Positions 14,797 to 44,750 of a stretch of 64,000 nucleotides of DNA are shown piece by piece. A program made the position numbers and the translations under genes. This DNA is from Siphlonurus alternatus (lineage: Eukaryota > Arthropoda > Insecta > Ephemeroptera > Siphlonuridae): positions 47,823,280-47,887,279 of the forward strand of contig OX463780.1 in assembly GCA_949825025.1 (NCBI GenBank), in the 5' to 3' direction. Every line of letters begins with the position of its first letter. Position 1 is the stretch's first letter. Below the pieces are notes generated by a model that was not told the DNA's origin, made no database searches, and saw only the letters and a list, made by a program, of their open reading frames with translations.

Positions 14797-16344
14797 ATGC
14801 CAGAGACTGCAAGGGTTAAATGTGTTTTAGTTGGTAAGACAAATAAGCTATTTAATTTTATTATTGCATTTAAAAAAAAAAAATAAATAAATAACATTAA
14901 ATTTTTATTTATTTATTTATTTATTCACATTAAATACCAGTTGGTACATTGTGACTACATTATACAGTTATTTAATATCTGAAAACACAAAAAGAAATTA
15001 GTAAAACAATACATACATACAATTTATAATATACAAATAATTCCAATATATATAAAACAAAGATTATCAGAAATAAGAATTGACACGTTCATTATTAATA
15101 TTTTTCTTGTGAATAGAATAACAATTCTTTTTAATAAGATAAGTAAACAATTGTGTCTTAAAAATTGATATACTTTCAATTTGTTTTAAAGAATCAGGAA
15201 GTTTATTATACAATAACGAGCTCAGAAGGAAATGATCTCTTTTAGTTTGCTCGTAAGCTCCATATTTTTTATGGATTAGGTTTGACTGCCTAGTATTATG
15301 TCCAGTAATATTTCTATTAATTTCAAACATAGAATAGTTTCTTTTAACATACATTATCATAAAAAAAATACAAATACTTGGAAAATTCAATATATTAAGT
15401 TGCTCCCATATTTTTTTACAACTTTGTCTGGCTTTTGCTTGAATCAATTTATATATTATTATATAATCTAGCAAATTTTTTTACTATGATAAATTTTAAT
15501 CCTTCAATTATATTATATTTTGATTCACCTTTTAATGACAGCCAAGTTCACATAATATATACCACAAAAAATTATTAGAATCATTGTCAACAATAATATA
15601 TAATGATATAAACGTTGTATCAATTTTTTATTGTATTATATATAATATGCATGCTTTAATTATAATTGTTAGTATATTTATATAATAAGGTGCTTTCACA
15701 TATTCGAAAATCGCTACGGAGTTCCGTAGCAATGCCGTAAGCCTTTCACATATTCTTGTTCGTCTGCGGCAGTTGCGGCGGAAAATCATGTGAATGCCGC
15801 AGCAAAATCAAACTCATCTTTTGATTTTGCTACGGAGTTCCGTAGAACGTGCCGCGAGGTGCTACGGAACAGCTACGGTGCGCCGCAGCAAAATCAACAC
15901 ATTTGCTACGGAGCGTTTCCGTAGCGATTTTCGAATATGTGAAAGCACCGTTATAAAGCTTGATCGACAAAACATTTTTTCTTACACAATTAATTATTAT
16001 TTTTCAGTGAAATGATTTCTAGTTTTAAATTTATAAATACCATAATTATATACTACACTATCGATCAATATATATTATTTTATTAAAATTGCTAGCATTC
16101 GATCAAGATTGATTCATGATTTTTCTTTTTTTGTTAGGAGATCCAGCCGTGGGCAAGACAGCGATGACTCAAACAGTTCTCTCCGATGGCAGCAAATTTC
16201 CTAAATCATACAATTTGGTAACAAACATTTCCCTTTTGATCACCAATTAACAATTTTTATCCATAATTAAGATTTAATTACATTGTTTCATTTTTGCATC
16301 TTAGAGTAAATTGTACCGTGGCGTAGCCACATTTGCCGCATTAA

Positions 16345-16375
<31 letters not shown>

Positions 16376-18260
16376 GAGTAAGACACAAAAAAGACAAATT
16401 AAAGCAGTTAATTTTAATAACTGCAATAATTAAATTAAGATTATTTTTAACACTAATAAAATTATATACCTTCAACATAGCTATATAATTAATATAGATA
16501 AGAAAAATATAGCTTGAATCTACGTATGTAATTATGGTTTTATTGGTTTTATGTATGATGGTCTCTAGCTTATTATAATTATAAATTAATGAAAATTCGA
16601 AAATTTAAGTAAATTACAACAATTTAAATGTTTCAGACTTTTGGAGTTGAACTAAGTACCAAATCTTTACACATTCAAGAAACTGATAAAGTTATTGAAC
16701 TTTTAATATATGATTCATCTGGACATGACATTTATTTAGATCTACTTCAGAAAATTGTAAGTAGGAAATAAATATATAAATTAATATATACTAATATAAA
16801 TTAATTATAAATATTATAATTAATCAGAGTCCAACTTGTGAATATTCTTACAGAATGAAGCTGAAAGGGAAGTTCAATATTTGCTATTTTCGACCTAAAA
16901 ATATGAAAAGTTGTAGGCAAATTCATGATTGATACAAACATTGCAGTTGTTATCAAGCTCATTAATGTGAAGGTCTAATTTCAGTTGAAAGGCTCAGCGT
17001 TGATGCTGGCAGTGTATGATGTTACGTCCCCGCAGTCTCTGGAAAACGTTGCCTCTTGGGTTGAGCTGGTCAAACAGTCAACGGGAGTAAATGTACCTTC
17101 GGTTCTGTTTGGTAACAAAACGGATCTGACTAAACGGAGAACCATCAGCAAAGAAAAAGGAGAAGAAGTGGCGCAACGTCTGGGGATCTCAACACATATG
17201 GAGGGCTCTGCGGTAACTATTAAATTGTTATTACGACATTTGATATAACGGATAGTAAATTTAGAATATCGATAGGGTTTCGTCAAAACTGACTAATTCG
17301 ATTTATCACAGAACTGCATGATTACATTATAATTATGGTTCAAACCTGGAAACTTTGTTTTTTGTGATAAATAAATTTAGATAGGTTTTTGAGCAGCTGT
17401 GGTAAAACGAGGTAGTTGGTTTTGATGGAACACCATCAATATTATGCTACATATACATCACTGTCAAAATCAAAACCAGACATTTGCACTTTCTTCTAAT
17501 GGACAACATACATGAAAAAATTTTATTGCAGAAATGAATAGAGGGTACCAAATTATGCTACTCTGAATTTTTTCAGATTTTTTTGAGACCCAGAACTATT
17601 TTTAAATAATTATTGAAAGTCCTGTGATTTCAGTTGGCACCCCTGCAGCCTTAATAAAAAGGATAGAGTGCGTTCGAATTCACGGGCCAGCCCGGGCTGG
17701 GTAAAATGGCGGTGACCTTGGTCGCCTGGTATGAAACGTCATAATGTCGTCATAATTAGTTCCCAGTCTGTCCGCTAGGTCTCAGGCGCACTGTAGAGTC
17801 CGCCCGCGTCAGCCTGGGCCAGCCAGGAAGTGACGACATTAGAGGAGGAAAAATGGCCGCCGGGCTGGCCCCACTTGACGACAAAAAACGCTTCAGCCCA
17901 GGCCAGCCCGGGCTGGCCCGTGAATTCAAACGCACTCATAGAAACTGGACGCCTATTGACGCCTCCAGGGGGCGTGGCTGCACTTTCAATAATTATTTAA
18001 AAATAGTTCTGGGTCTCAAAAAAAATCTGAGAAAATTCAGAGTAGCATAATTTGGTACCCTCTATTCATTTCTGCAATAAAATTGTTACATGTATGTTGT
18101 CCATTAAGATTCCTTAATTATAACTACATCTGAAAGATAGATTGCAAATGTCATTTTTCCAGGTTTCATTCTGATGATCTCATTATATACACAAATATAA
18201 GATTAAAAAATCCTAAAAATAAAAATATAAGTTAGTAAAAATATAGAATATGATATTCTA

Positions 18261-18329
<69 letters not shown>

Positions 18330-19238
18330 AAACCATTCAAGAAGTTTTTAGCAGTCTGACTTCATATTTTATTTTGTTATGATTGTACACACCGTTGCCA
18401 TGGACGAATATTTTTGTTTTGTTGTTTTTACACTTAATTATTCAAACCCATCTTGTAGTTGACTTGCATTCATTTAAAAATTGTTAAAGCATGTATTACA
18501 TGATGCAATTTTGCATACAAATTTTCCTTATAAGAAAATTTCCTCTGTTATAGGAACAATGAAGTTTTCTTGTGAGCAAAAATTGTATGCAATAATTAGA
18601 AAAATGGTATCATGTAAAGCCACTATTACATGATACAATTTTTCTAACTATTGCATACAATTTTTTCTCACAAGAAAAATTGAACCCCATTTATTCATTT
18701 ATTTGTATGGAGATGGAATTTTCTTGCAAGGAAAACTTGTATGCAAAATTGTATGGTGTAATTAAGCCTTAATACCAGCTAAAGAGGCGTAGAACAGATT
18801 TTAAATTTCTTTTCGAGTATGTTTTTTGGCAGTACAACATTGCACGGAAAAAGAGATCCAATTTAAGTAAAATTGGTTTAAATACTCCAGTGATATAGCC
18901 AGTGCCTCTGCTTTAAAATTTGATTTCTGTCCCCACCTTGCCCCATTTTTCTTTTATGTTTTTTGTCATTTTTGAAAAGTCACAGAGGGTAAACTTTTTC
19001 AATCAGTGTCAGAAAACAATCAGCAGGCTTTGCTAATTAGTTCACTCCTTTTCTTTAAATAAACAAACGTAAATGTTTTATTTCCCTTAAAAATTGAATC
19101 TCTGTTAATTTCATTATATCACTATGAAAATTATTTAACCTTGTTTATTTATTTTTTTTTTTTTTTTTACAATTTCAGAAGGACTATGATGGTGTACAAG
19201 AAGCTTTCCTTGCTTTGGCGCAACAGTATGCATCATGA
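14797..19238 (+). CDS. IFT27: IFT27 (RABL4), intraflagellar transport small GTPase
   Basis: Five coding exons, 14797-14833, 16138-16217, 16637-16756, 16985-17212 and 19179-19238, in phase and giving 174 residues (human IFT27 has 186). It is a Rab-like GTPase of the IFT-B complex, which pairs with IFT25 and links BBSome cargo export to cilia. Seen in the sequence: P-loop GDPAVGKT (13-20), FPKSYNLTFGVEL at switch I, DSSGH (65-69) at the G3 position where classical Rabs have DTAGQ, NKTDL (123-127), and MEGSAK at the G5 position. The ends match human IFT27 in spacing, and there is no C-terminal prenylation cysteine, as expected for this branch. Introns 1 and 4 are inflated by a LINE tail, foldbacks and an AT microsatellite. 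IFT27 and its partner are reported missing from Drosophila and nematodes, so its presence is informative. Confidence 0.92.
14905..15474 (-). mobile_element. 5'-truncated LINE 3' end
   Basis: The minus strand encodes about 135 residues typical of the tail that follows a non-LTR reverse transcriptase: HNTRQSNLIHKKYG, then RDHFLLSSLLYNKLPDSLK and FKTQLFTYLIKKNCYS. After the stop the minus strand runs on about 130 bp to a TAAATAAATAAA tail, a usual LINE 3' end. The catalytic domain is absent, so it is a dead, 5'-truncated insertion in intron 1 of IFT27, antisense to it. Confidence 0.8.
15689..15949. mobile_element. Foldback MITE with TACGGA repeats
   Basis: 261 bp with inverted ends GGTGCTTTCACATATTCGAA. 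The interior is GC-rich and repeats GCTACGGA, ACGGAGTTCCGTAGC and TGCCGCAG several times in both orientations. Non-coding; it sits in intron 1 of IFT27. The target-site duplication is not clear. Confidence 0.8.
17497..18106. mobile_element. Foldback MITE family 1, interrupted
   Basis: Outer ends are inverted copies of TAATGGACAACATACATG, followed by TTATTGCAGAAATGAATAGA and the CAGATTTTT/GAACTATTTTTAAAT core. It contains a further element at 17666-17937. The uninterrupted sister at 34645-34973 shows the arm without that insertion. It lies in intron 4 of IFT27. Confidence 0.85.
17666..17937. mobile_element. Foldback MITE inserted in a family 1 element
   Basis: Ends are inverted copies of GAGTGCGTTCGAATTCACGG, followed by GGCCAGCCCGGGCTGG. 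The interior is GC-rich. ATA is duplicated on both sides (17663-17665 and 17938-17940), consistent with a 3-bp target site such as PIF/Harbinger elements make. That superfamily is an inference; the TIR was not matched to a known family. Confidence 0.75.
18263..18326. repeat. AT dinucleotide microsatellite
   Basis: An uninterrupted run of alternating A and T of about 64 bp in intron 4 of IFT27, next to the family 1 foldback. The length is likely variable between individuals. Confidence 0.95.
18491..18770. repeat. Imperfect foldback element
   Basis: The arms share words such as ATTACATGATGCAATTTTGC, TTGTATGCAATA and GATACAATTTTTCTAA in inverted orientation around a centre near 18620. AT-rich and degraded. 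A related fragment (GCATACAATTTTTCCTTCCA) appears at 49434-49540. Confidence 0.6.
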
Positions 19239-19307
19239 GACTTCTTTAAACAAAAAAAAATGCTGTTTACAAAATTTAAATTGCTTTGAAAATATCATGG
19301 AAAGAAC

Positions 19308-19339
<32 letters not shown>

Positions 19340-21640
19340 AAATGTTCAACCACAAAATATTAATATTATTGTAATTACTGCATCTGCATACTTTTGGTAA
19401 GAGTTCACTTAGTGTTCCAATAAAATAATAAATAAATAAAAAATTAAGATACCAAAATTTCACGATAGGAAAGGATAAGAAAATTTGATTCAATTTCATC
19501 TCTTATAAATTTAATTAGATTTATTTTCTGATTTAATTTATTATTTTTACATTCATGAGTTGTTTTTTTCATAGTAATGATGTTTTTAGTTTTTGCTATA
19601 TATCTGAACAAGATGTGAATAAATTAAAAATTTAAATGAAAATTACACAGCATTTGAATAATAAACTCCTAGCAATGGCTGGCATTATCAGTATTATTAT
19701 TTTTAATCATAATAAAAAGCTCTATCATTTGTTTCTTTTCTTCACTTTTCTTTGAGCACACGATAATTGTCAAACAACCTTCCTGATTTTTTTTAAATAG
19801 AGTATTAAACAACGAAACAACCAACCTAATTTTATACCTTTCAGGCTTCTTCTTTAGCCTCTTTAGTTACCAAGTGGTAATATAGTTTTTATTATTTTTG
19901 TTTAAATAGGCAAAAATGCCGAGCCAAATAAAAAATAGTACTGCCATAAACATATTTTCAGAGATCTTAGTTAAACTGAATGATCCAGCAGTACGGTAGA
20001 GCTAGTAACAACTTGTATCAATATTTTTTTTCTTTTCTTTTATTTAATTTCCCCAGCAAATAGCCTTTGACCCATTCTCAAACAATATTTACATGACAAA
20101 TCGAGACTATGCTCCCCCATGTAAAGATAGATATCAGATCAAACTCCATATTGTGTTGAAAAGTATTTATAAGTAGAGGACAGAGAAGAGAGGTAGCATC
20201 GTACCCAAAGTATCAAGAGACATTTTCACTTGATAGTATGATATATTTGATGTACACAACATAAATTTAAAATATTTAATAAAAGAATGATGACGTAATG
20301 TCAAAATTTAAAATATTTTTTATCCATGATAGGTAAAAGCTAATAAATTTACACAAGGTTTAAAACACTTTCTTTCTTTCCTTGCTGTTGTAGTAAAATT
20401 TCTGGATATATTAAAAATGCTGTTTGATTTTATTTTTTTAATTAATTAAAAGAAAATCAGGTGATACAAAAAAATAACTACTTTGTATATTTCCGTCTGG
20501 CACATTTAAAACTTACTGTTACGTACAACATGTACAAGTAATTACATGATTATGTCAAACAAGAGAAAACGGAAGTGACAGCATTTTTAGATTGCCAGGC
20601 ATTAGACATGTATTGTTTTCACAATACTTGCTCCATATAATTTGTGTACGATGGTGAAATATTAAGATGGAAAAAAATGTTATTAAATTTGGAGTTTAAA
20701 AGGTACTTTCTTTTCTATCATTACATGGGATTACCACAATCTTTTGTTGCAACATTGTTTTAAGTAAGAAAATACCATGTCTTTAGTTTCATCGTTTGAG
20801 AATATTAATTTAAAAATAACACCTCACTTCCACACATTAAAATAAAGTTTTAAGTTAGAAAATTAATACATCTAAGGAGAAAATGTGATTGCATGGAATT
20901 GAGCTCATCTATACTCTGCTTTGATATTTTATAAAATGTTATGAAACATCAATTAATATTCGTCAAACGATAAAATTAAACTTGCACATAACGTTCCTCG
21001 TCACAGAAATTTATTAATTCTGTTTCATGATTCATACTCTTAGAAATCATCAAAAATATACATTACCCAAGTGGTGCCACAAAAATTAAAATGCTTGCGA
21101 CTTATATAGTTTAAATTAAAAAGAAAGTTCATTTATTCACAATTATAACTCTGTTATGCCAATTAACATTATTTTTGTTATTTGTTATCATTTTTTTTTT
21201 CTTTTTTACTTGAAAGCAGAAAAAATATAACGAAAGCTAAATAGAGAGGGTCAACATTATATAATATTTTCTTTTTTTTTTTTTTTCTTTTTTAAAGTTA
21301 AGTATTTATAGCATAAGGAATAATTTTTAGTTTCAGTCTAAACTTATTTTTTTATGCCCACTCAGGGAAAAAATAGAGGAAGCAAAGACACTGTTTATGT
21401 TGTTTTGGTTATTATTAATATTTGCTGATGAAAAACAAACAAAAAAAAATTGTGGGGCATGTTACTAGTTCACACTGTCACTCATTCATTCACTTTGTCC
21501 AGTGGGGTAAATATATTGAAATTATAAGGACACAGTAGTAAGCTTTAAAATCTACTCAGTCCTTATTATTATTTTTTTTTAAATATTTTTTTTTTTAAAC
21601 ATACCCCTTCATAAAATACAAACTCTCGCTCACTCTCTCC
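19239..21640. other. Convergent intergenic region, IFT27 / USP7
   Basis: The 3' ends of IFT27 (plus) and USP7 (minus) face each other here. It begins with an A run (19310-19335) soon after the IFT27 stop, and AATAAA-like words near 19421-19440 could end that transcript. I see no coding region or foldback. The USP7 3' UTR should occupy the right end. Confidence 0.55.
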
Positions 21641-39256
<17,616 letters not shown>

Positions 39257-41039
39257 GTTTTCAACGGTTGCTATTTGAATCTGATTTTTAGATTTTTTTA
39301 AACTCAGAGTTCCTGACGAAGATCGCTGATCTTTCCCAGGCTGGTTGCTGTTAAATGAAGAGTTTTTACCGGACACGGTCACTTTAACGTGTTTGCTCGC
39401 GATGCGCCCAATGTCTGCAGCTTTTTTCGACCCCTGTTTCCAGGGGAAACAACCCGACCATATATATATTAAAATATAGTTGTATTCACCGATATTTAAC
39501 TTTGATTATAATTAAAAATCTTGCTGCTATCACGATTTTTGCCACCTTTGGAAAATAAACAAAATGGTGGACTCCAGCAAGTTGAATGAAAAATGACAGT
39601 TAATTTCAGTTTTTCGCTGATAGAGTGCGCTGGCGCATCGCGATAAAAATAAGGCGCAATATTTGAAATACAGAAAATTATCTTTTTGGTCGCCTAAAAA
39701 CTGAAAAAAAGGCTATATAAAAAAGCTGTGGATATTGATTAACGATAAATTTACCCTCATAATTAATTTTTCAAAGCGTGAAGCCTATCAAAACTTACTG
39801 ATTAACTTCTACGCACATAAAATCGTCATGCTTTACACTTACACAGCTCATAACATTGCAACTTCATAGGTATAAAAATAGATTTCTTACCAAATGTAAA
39901 TATTTTTTACTCATTCTTGACCACCTCAATTTTGCAATAGGGAAATTCCATCGATTTACGCGTTAGGCGTGACACACATCTAGATCCCCAGCTACTCCGA
40001 TCAACCGCATTTTAAGATCCTAAGATTAACAATTTAGCTATATATATAATATTGCCAACCAAAAAATGTACTTCATCCAAAGTTTGAGCATATAATATAT
40101 ATAGCAAGGATAATATATATCCTCCATGATATATAGCTTAATTTAGCTTATACTCTTTCTCTTCTGCCTATCAAAATAAAAATTTAATCCAAATTTCTTC
40201 CTTTTATGTTTGTGTTATCTTGCTTTGTTTTCTTTTAATTGCAGAGGCAGAGCTAATACCTATATAGCTTTTGCAAACCACCATGATGCACATTATAATA
40301 TATTTTTTAAATTTAATAAAAATTATCATTATTTTATAGCAATATATGCAATAAAAACAGGTACAATGTCGGTGAAACATATTTTATTCAAAGTTTTCAA
40401 ATATTCAGCAATCCATTTTCCACTTTTGTTTCTTCATCTCCGGGCATGCATCATCTTAATTAATCTTCATGCTCTTCCATCCTCAAGCCGATGCTCACCA
40501 AAGCAAGCCGGTACATCTTAAAATAAAACCCTTTGCAACAGGCAACAACATCATAAGCTATTTTAACACCAAAATTATTTTAATGTTATTTTCGTATTCT
40601 CTAAAATTATATCATTTGATAAGGACGATATTATACTCACCTTCCTCTTTATTTTTTTTTATTTTTTTGTTTAAAAATTATTTTGTCCACTGGTGGATAA
40701 AGGTAAAAATAAAAAACATATTTAAACATTATACCCCCAGTAAAATTGTATCCTGATTGCCATAATTTATTTTTACTATAAAAACTGTTATCAATTAATC
40801 TATAAAATCTACCTCCCAAATTATGATATTAAAGATCCTAATAATAACAATTATCCCACCCCAACCTGTCAAAAATAAAAAAAAATTGAATACATAAAAT
40901 ACCCCGCTAGTAAGATGAGATAAAAATTAATTAATTCAATCTTTCCCCCCACCCTCTGAGTGTGCTTAGAAGATAGGTTTGGATTTCAAGGTTGGTTTGG
41001 ATCAAGGAGAGGCCAGAGAATCAAGGGAAAAAAGGTGGG

Positions 41040-41156
41040 GGATTCTTTTCTCCTGCTCCAACAACGAACGCCAGCAACTCAGCATGTCTCGAACACCACC
41101 CCAGCACAGCACACCACCGCAAACCCGCAGCATCACTGCCTCTCACTCACCACCGC
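41040..41156 (-). other. Possible distal SRSF2 3' UTR exon
   Basis: On the minus strand a good acceptor (TTTTTTAACTACAG) precedes GCGGTGGTGAGTGAGAGG, and the following 115 bp are far more GC-rich than their surroundings. The word GTGGTGTGC also occurs in the candidate exon at 43688-43816. The right-hand boundary and any link to SRSF2 are inferred. Confidence 0.25.
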
Positions 41157-42138
41157 CTGTAGTTAAAAAATCAGGGTTAGCTGCGTGGGAAGTACCCCTC
41201 ACCCTCCCCCCACTTTCTTTCTCGTGATTCTGACAGCTAATTATTATACATTAAGAAGAAGTTATAAAACAATAATAAATATTTACTTTATATTTGGTCA
41301 GACAACCCCCTTCAAATAATAATAATAAAAATAATGGATAAAATAATGCGGCATCGTCAATATATTATAATAAAAACCCTGTAAGTTATGAATCTACAAT
41401 ATTTATTCAATATCAATTTTGCCCTAGATTTTAATTTTTTAATTTTTATCAGAGTACACAAATTTAATTATTTTAGCCAATCAAGACCCCCCATAAAATA
41501 TATAATATCCACACAATATTAATCTATAATGGACTATGCACTATCATAATATTATACCTACGGAAATTTTTCATGCAGCATAGTGGAGGTGAAGTTAAAA
41601 TTATTTACAGCACATAGAAATGACAAAAGAATCATATAAATGTGAACAAAGCAAAAGGTAAATAACACATTAATTAATTTAAAGTCATATACAGTAACTT
41701 AAAACTGTAATTTTTTTAACTAAAGAAAAAAAAAAAAAAAGAAAAGTCTGTACCTATTTTATTTTTTTTTTTGTAAAATATTTTTATATTTGCAATGCAT
41801 ACTTGTCAAGGGAAATAAGTTATGAAATTGTATTTGTCCGTCAAGCATTTACCTAAGTTACTCACTCTTCAAGTAATTTGTCATGAAATTAGACATATCA
41901 TTAGAAAACATACATATTATCTCAATGTTAATTTTCGACTTAGGAAAAAATTTCAGAAGAAATTCCTTAACCAATACAATTACATAGATGGCCATGTATT
42001 GATGAAGATGCTAAATACAGTATGACTAACCGTTTGTCTGATGTCAGGCAATTGGTAAGCCATACTAAATTGTTGCAGAAAATGTTCAAGTGTGAAAAAC
42101 TTTACCGAGTCAATTCTGGTGGTTTATTTTTAATTTAA

Positions 42139-42548
42139 GGGCATTGGGTGTAGCACCGGTAGTTGGCAACACTGACGTATCTTCACCATGTTAATTTTTT
42201 AATCTTGCTCCTCGGAGTAATTTTTATGCTACAGCTAAGCTGATTGCTGCAGTATCAAGATAATTAGCAGCCCAAGTGCACAATTTGGCTAAATAAAGCC
42301 TGATTTAAAGAAAAGTATTTTTTAGTAATTTTTTAAATTTACATGCATTTTTCTAAAATATAAAAAAAATACTTTTCTTTAAATCAGGCTTTATTTAGCC
42401 AAATTGTGCACTTGGGCTACTAATTATCTTGATACTACAGCAATCAGCATAGCTCTAGCATAAAAATTACTCCGAGGAGCAAGGATCAAAAATTAACATG
42501 GTGAAGATATGTCAGTGTTGCCAACTACCGGTGCTACACCCAATGCCC
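42139..42548. mobile_element. TTAA-flanked MITE, family 4
   Basis: A 410-bp near-perfect palindrome bounded by TTAA (42135-42138, 42549-42552). Inverted ends GGGCATTGGGTGTAGCACCG; the arms also include TAGTTGGCAACACTGACGTA and ACTCCGAGGAGCAAG. The high arm identity suggests recent activity. Non-coding. Confidence 0.9.
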
Positions 42549-43687
42549 TTAATGCTTGACAAACAAAAATAAAACTGAAAAAAAAATACATCAATTTCAT
42601 AGTCATGCAGTGCTTTTCCAAAATTAAAAAATTCAGACGTTGTGTTCGTATTTGAATTATATAGATATATAACTACATTACATTTTCTAAATTACGTACT
42701 AGATTAAAAGGTGATGCAAGTTGCATATATACTGCTTACAATACTAAATTTTAACCAAAGATTAATACAATTTATTTTTACAATTCTGGCTGACAAGTAG
42801 AGGTTTTTAAAGTAGATACCACTACATGTTGCCACAAAAAAACATAATTAATTAGCTTAATAAAAATTAAAAAAAGAGCAGCCTATTATCAAATTTTGCT
42901 TACGTCAATGATTTTTACTTTTTAACAAATACTCATTTATCAGTTCTTTTTTTTTTTTTAACTGAAAGAACAATATATATACACACTTAACTCCATTTTT
43001 TTTTATAGAATAAGAAATTAAACTTACAATCATCAAAACACCAAACGTATGTTTTTTTCGTTTTTTCTACACACATATTTATTTTTTTTTTTTATTATTT
43101 TCTTTTCGGATTCTGTTTTCTTAAAATTTAAAATATTAAGAGAGGATGAAAGTTTGCAGTACTGTAGCACAGGTGCATAAAATTTTACATAATTCCTTAT
43201 TGATAGCAACACTTGGATAGTGCAAAGAAAGATATTGTAGTAAGAATACATGGTTAAGAGGATAAATTGGATTCAATACAATATTTTACAGTAAAAAAAA
43301 TTACATTGAGCTTAAAGGAGAGAAAAAATATGTTTAAAGGAAAAAAGAAAAAGAATTTAAAGTTTAAATTTTTATTATTAATTTATGAAAAATTGAGAAT
43401 TAATTACTATTATTTTAGTGCTTATATTTAATTTTAACATGAAATATTTTATGCACCAGAAATATACAAAAAAAAAAAAAAAAAAAAAAATGTTGTCATG
43501 TATTTTGTCTTAAAAAAAAAACAAAACAAAAAAAAAAAAACAATGCAATAAATTGTGAGCCTTAAGGGCAATGATGAAGAAGGTTTTGATAGGTGGTAGG
43601 CAGTCGAGCACTCGGATGATACAAATTCGTTGTCGTTGTTGTTGCTGTCCCCCTAGTGTTAGTGAGGAGGGCTGGCTAGGAAAGTAC

Positions 43688-43816
43688 CTGGGCACGGCTG
43701 CCTGCAACAGGACTGCACCGCACCTGCCAGCGTCCCAGCAGCTGCTACTGCTACCCTGCTAGCTCAGCACCTCAACACAACACTGCACACCACCACAAAA
43801 CGCCATTTGTCAACAC
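43688..43816 (-). other. Possible SRSF2 3' UTR exon
   Basis: Minus-strand acceptor GTTTTGTTTCAG at 43817-43828, then 129 bp of GC-rich sequence ending in CCCAG before GTACTT. The SRSF2 message has a good donor (CAACCAG, then GTATGT) only 10 bases after its stop codon, so splicing to this exon is plausible. GC-rich sequence continues to about 43580, so the exon may also be longer. Confidence 0.4.
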
Positions 43817-43974
43817 CTGAAACAAAACAACAATAACCATTTACTAAATTTTTTCTTTTAGTACAATAATCAAAAGGTGTACACAGGTTCCTCAAAATCT
43901 CAGAATGTTTAAGTTCTTTCATAATAACCAGGTTTAGTGACAATTATATTAAATTAAATATACAGCCTACATTT

Positions 43975-44177
43975 CGTCCCTCGTACGCAATAATGAGCTT
44001 ACCATGATTTCGTTGCAATAATGAACTGTCTGCTATTTTCAGATGAGCACAGTTATGAGCTGTAAATAGGTATATTATAAATTAAAGCTCATTGTTGCGC
44101 TCACCTGAAATAACAGATAGCTCATTATTGCAACAATATCATAGCAGCCAGATAGCTCATAATTCCAAATGAGGGAC
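43975..44177. mobile_element. Foldback MITE, family 2
   Basis: Shares CAATAATGAGCT, TACCATGATTTCGTTGC and CTGCTATTTTCAGATGAGC with 7951-8144, with inverse copies in the right arm. The ends (TTTCGTCCCTCGTACGCAAT) are more diverged. It lies in the putative 3' UTR intron of SRSF2. Confidence 0.75.
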
Positions 44178-44254
44178 AACCCCCCCCCCCCCTCTGACAT
44201 TATTACTGTACAAACTACTATCATCATATTATAGTACCTACAACTCTCAACAAT

Positions 44255-44496
44255 ATATCGTCGTTGTAGCGCCCTTTTGACCAATCTCACTTTGTAATAC
44301 TTCGGTTTTTTATTTTTGGCGCCATGGAGACCATATGTGGATTAAAATTAGTATTTTTAATTGATTGCGCCATCTGTTGAGTAAATTTAGTACTAAGTTT
44401 GATTTGCGCATTGAGATGACGTTATAGCGACAAAAATCAAAATCCGAAGTATTACGAAGTAAGATTGGACAAAAGAGCGCTACAGCGACGATATGG
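44255..44496. repeat. Foldback element with TAGCGC ends
   Basis: The left arm ATATCGTCGTTGTAGCGCCC is matched by its inverse near 44477-44496, and CAATCTCACTTTGTAATACT by an inverse around 44446-44468. AT-rich centre, no coding. Confidence 0.75.
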
Positions 44497-44667
44497 GGGT
44501 CAGGAAATGGCAAATTAATACTGAGAAAGTTATTTATTTGATCAAGGATATTTCCATAACATTTAATTTAAAACAATTGCTTTAACCATTAGCTGAGTAC
44601 ACAGTCGCCTCAGAATGCAAAACCATAACAAAAGTGGATGTAACTTTTGACCATTAACCCTACCATG

Positions 44668-44750
44668 TACACTCCATTCGAATAAAAATGTCCAATTCGG
44701 CCATGTTAAAGTATAGCTGGATCGGACATTGTTATTTGAATGGAGTGTAC
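44668..44750. repeat. Short palindrome
   Basis: GTACACTCCATTCGAATAA at the left and its inverse (TTATTTGAATGGAGTGTAC) at the right, with ATGTCCAATTCGG and an inverse between. 83 bp, a short hairpin or tiny MITE. Confidence 0.7.

Larger units (their letters stand above)
39257..43687. other. Intergenic region between USP7 and SRSF2
   Basis: Holds the USP7 promoter and 5' UTR (the frame upstream of the start codon is open to about 39507) and possibly distal SRSF2 3' UTR sequence. A C-rich stretch at 41040-41156 is discussed as a possible UTR exon. A TTAA foldback lies at 42139-42548. The remainder (39600-41000, 41230-42130, 42600-43550) is AT-rich with T or A runs and shows no supported gene. 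Confidence 0.55.

Noticed and set aside
15794..16015. 73-codon plus-strand frame
   Set aside because: Mostly the interior of the TACGGA foldback element.
40210..40756. Two overlapping frames of about 100 codons
   Set aside because: AT-rich intergenic DNA with no codon bias, no splice context and no similarity that I recognise.
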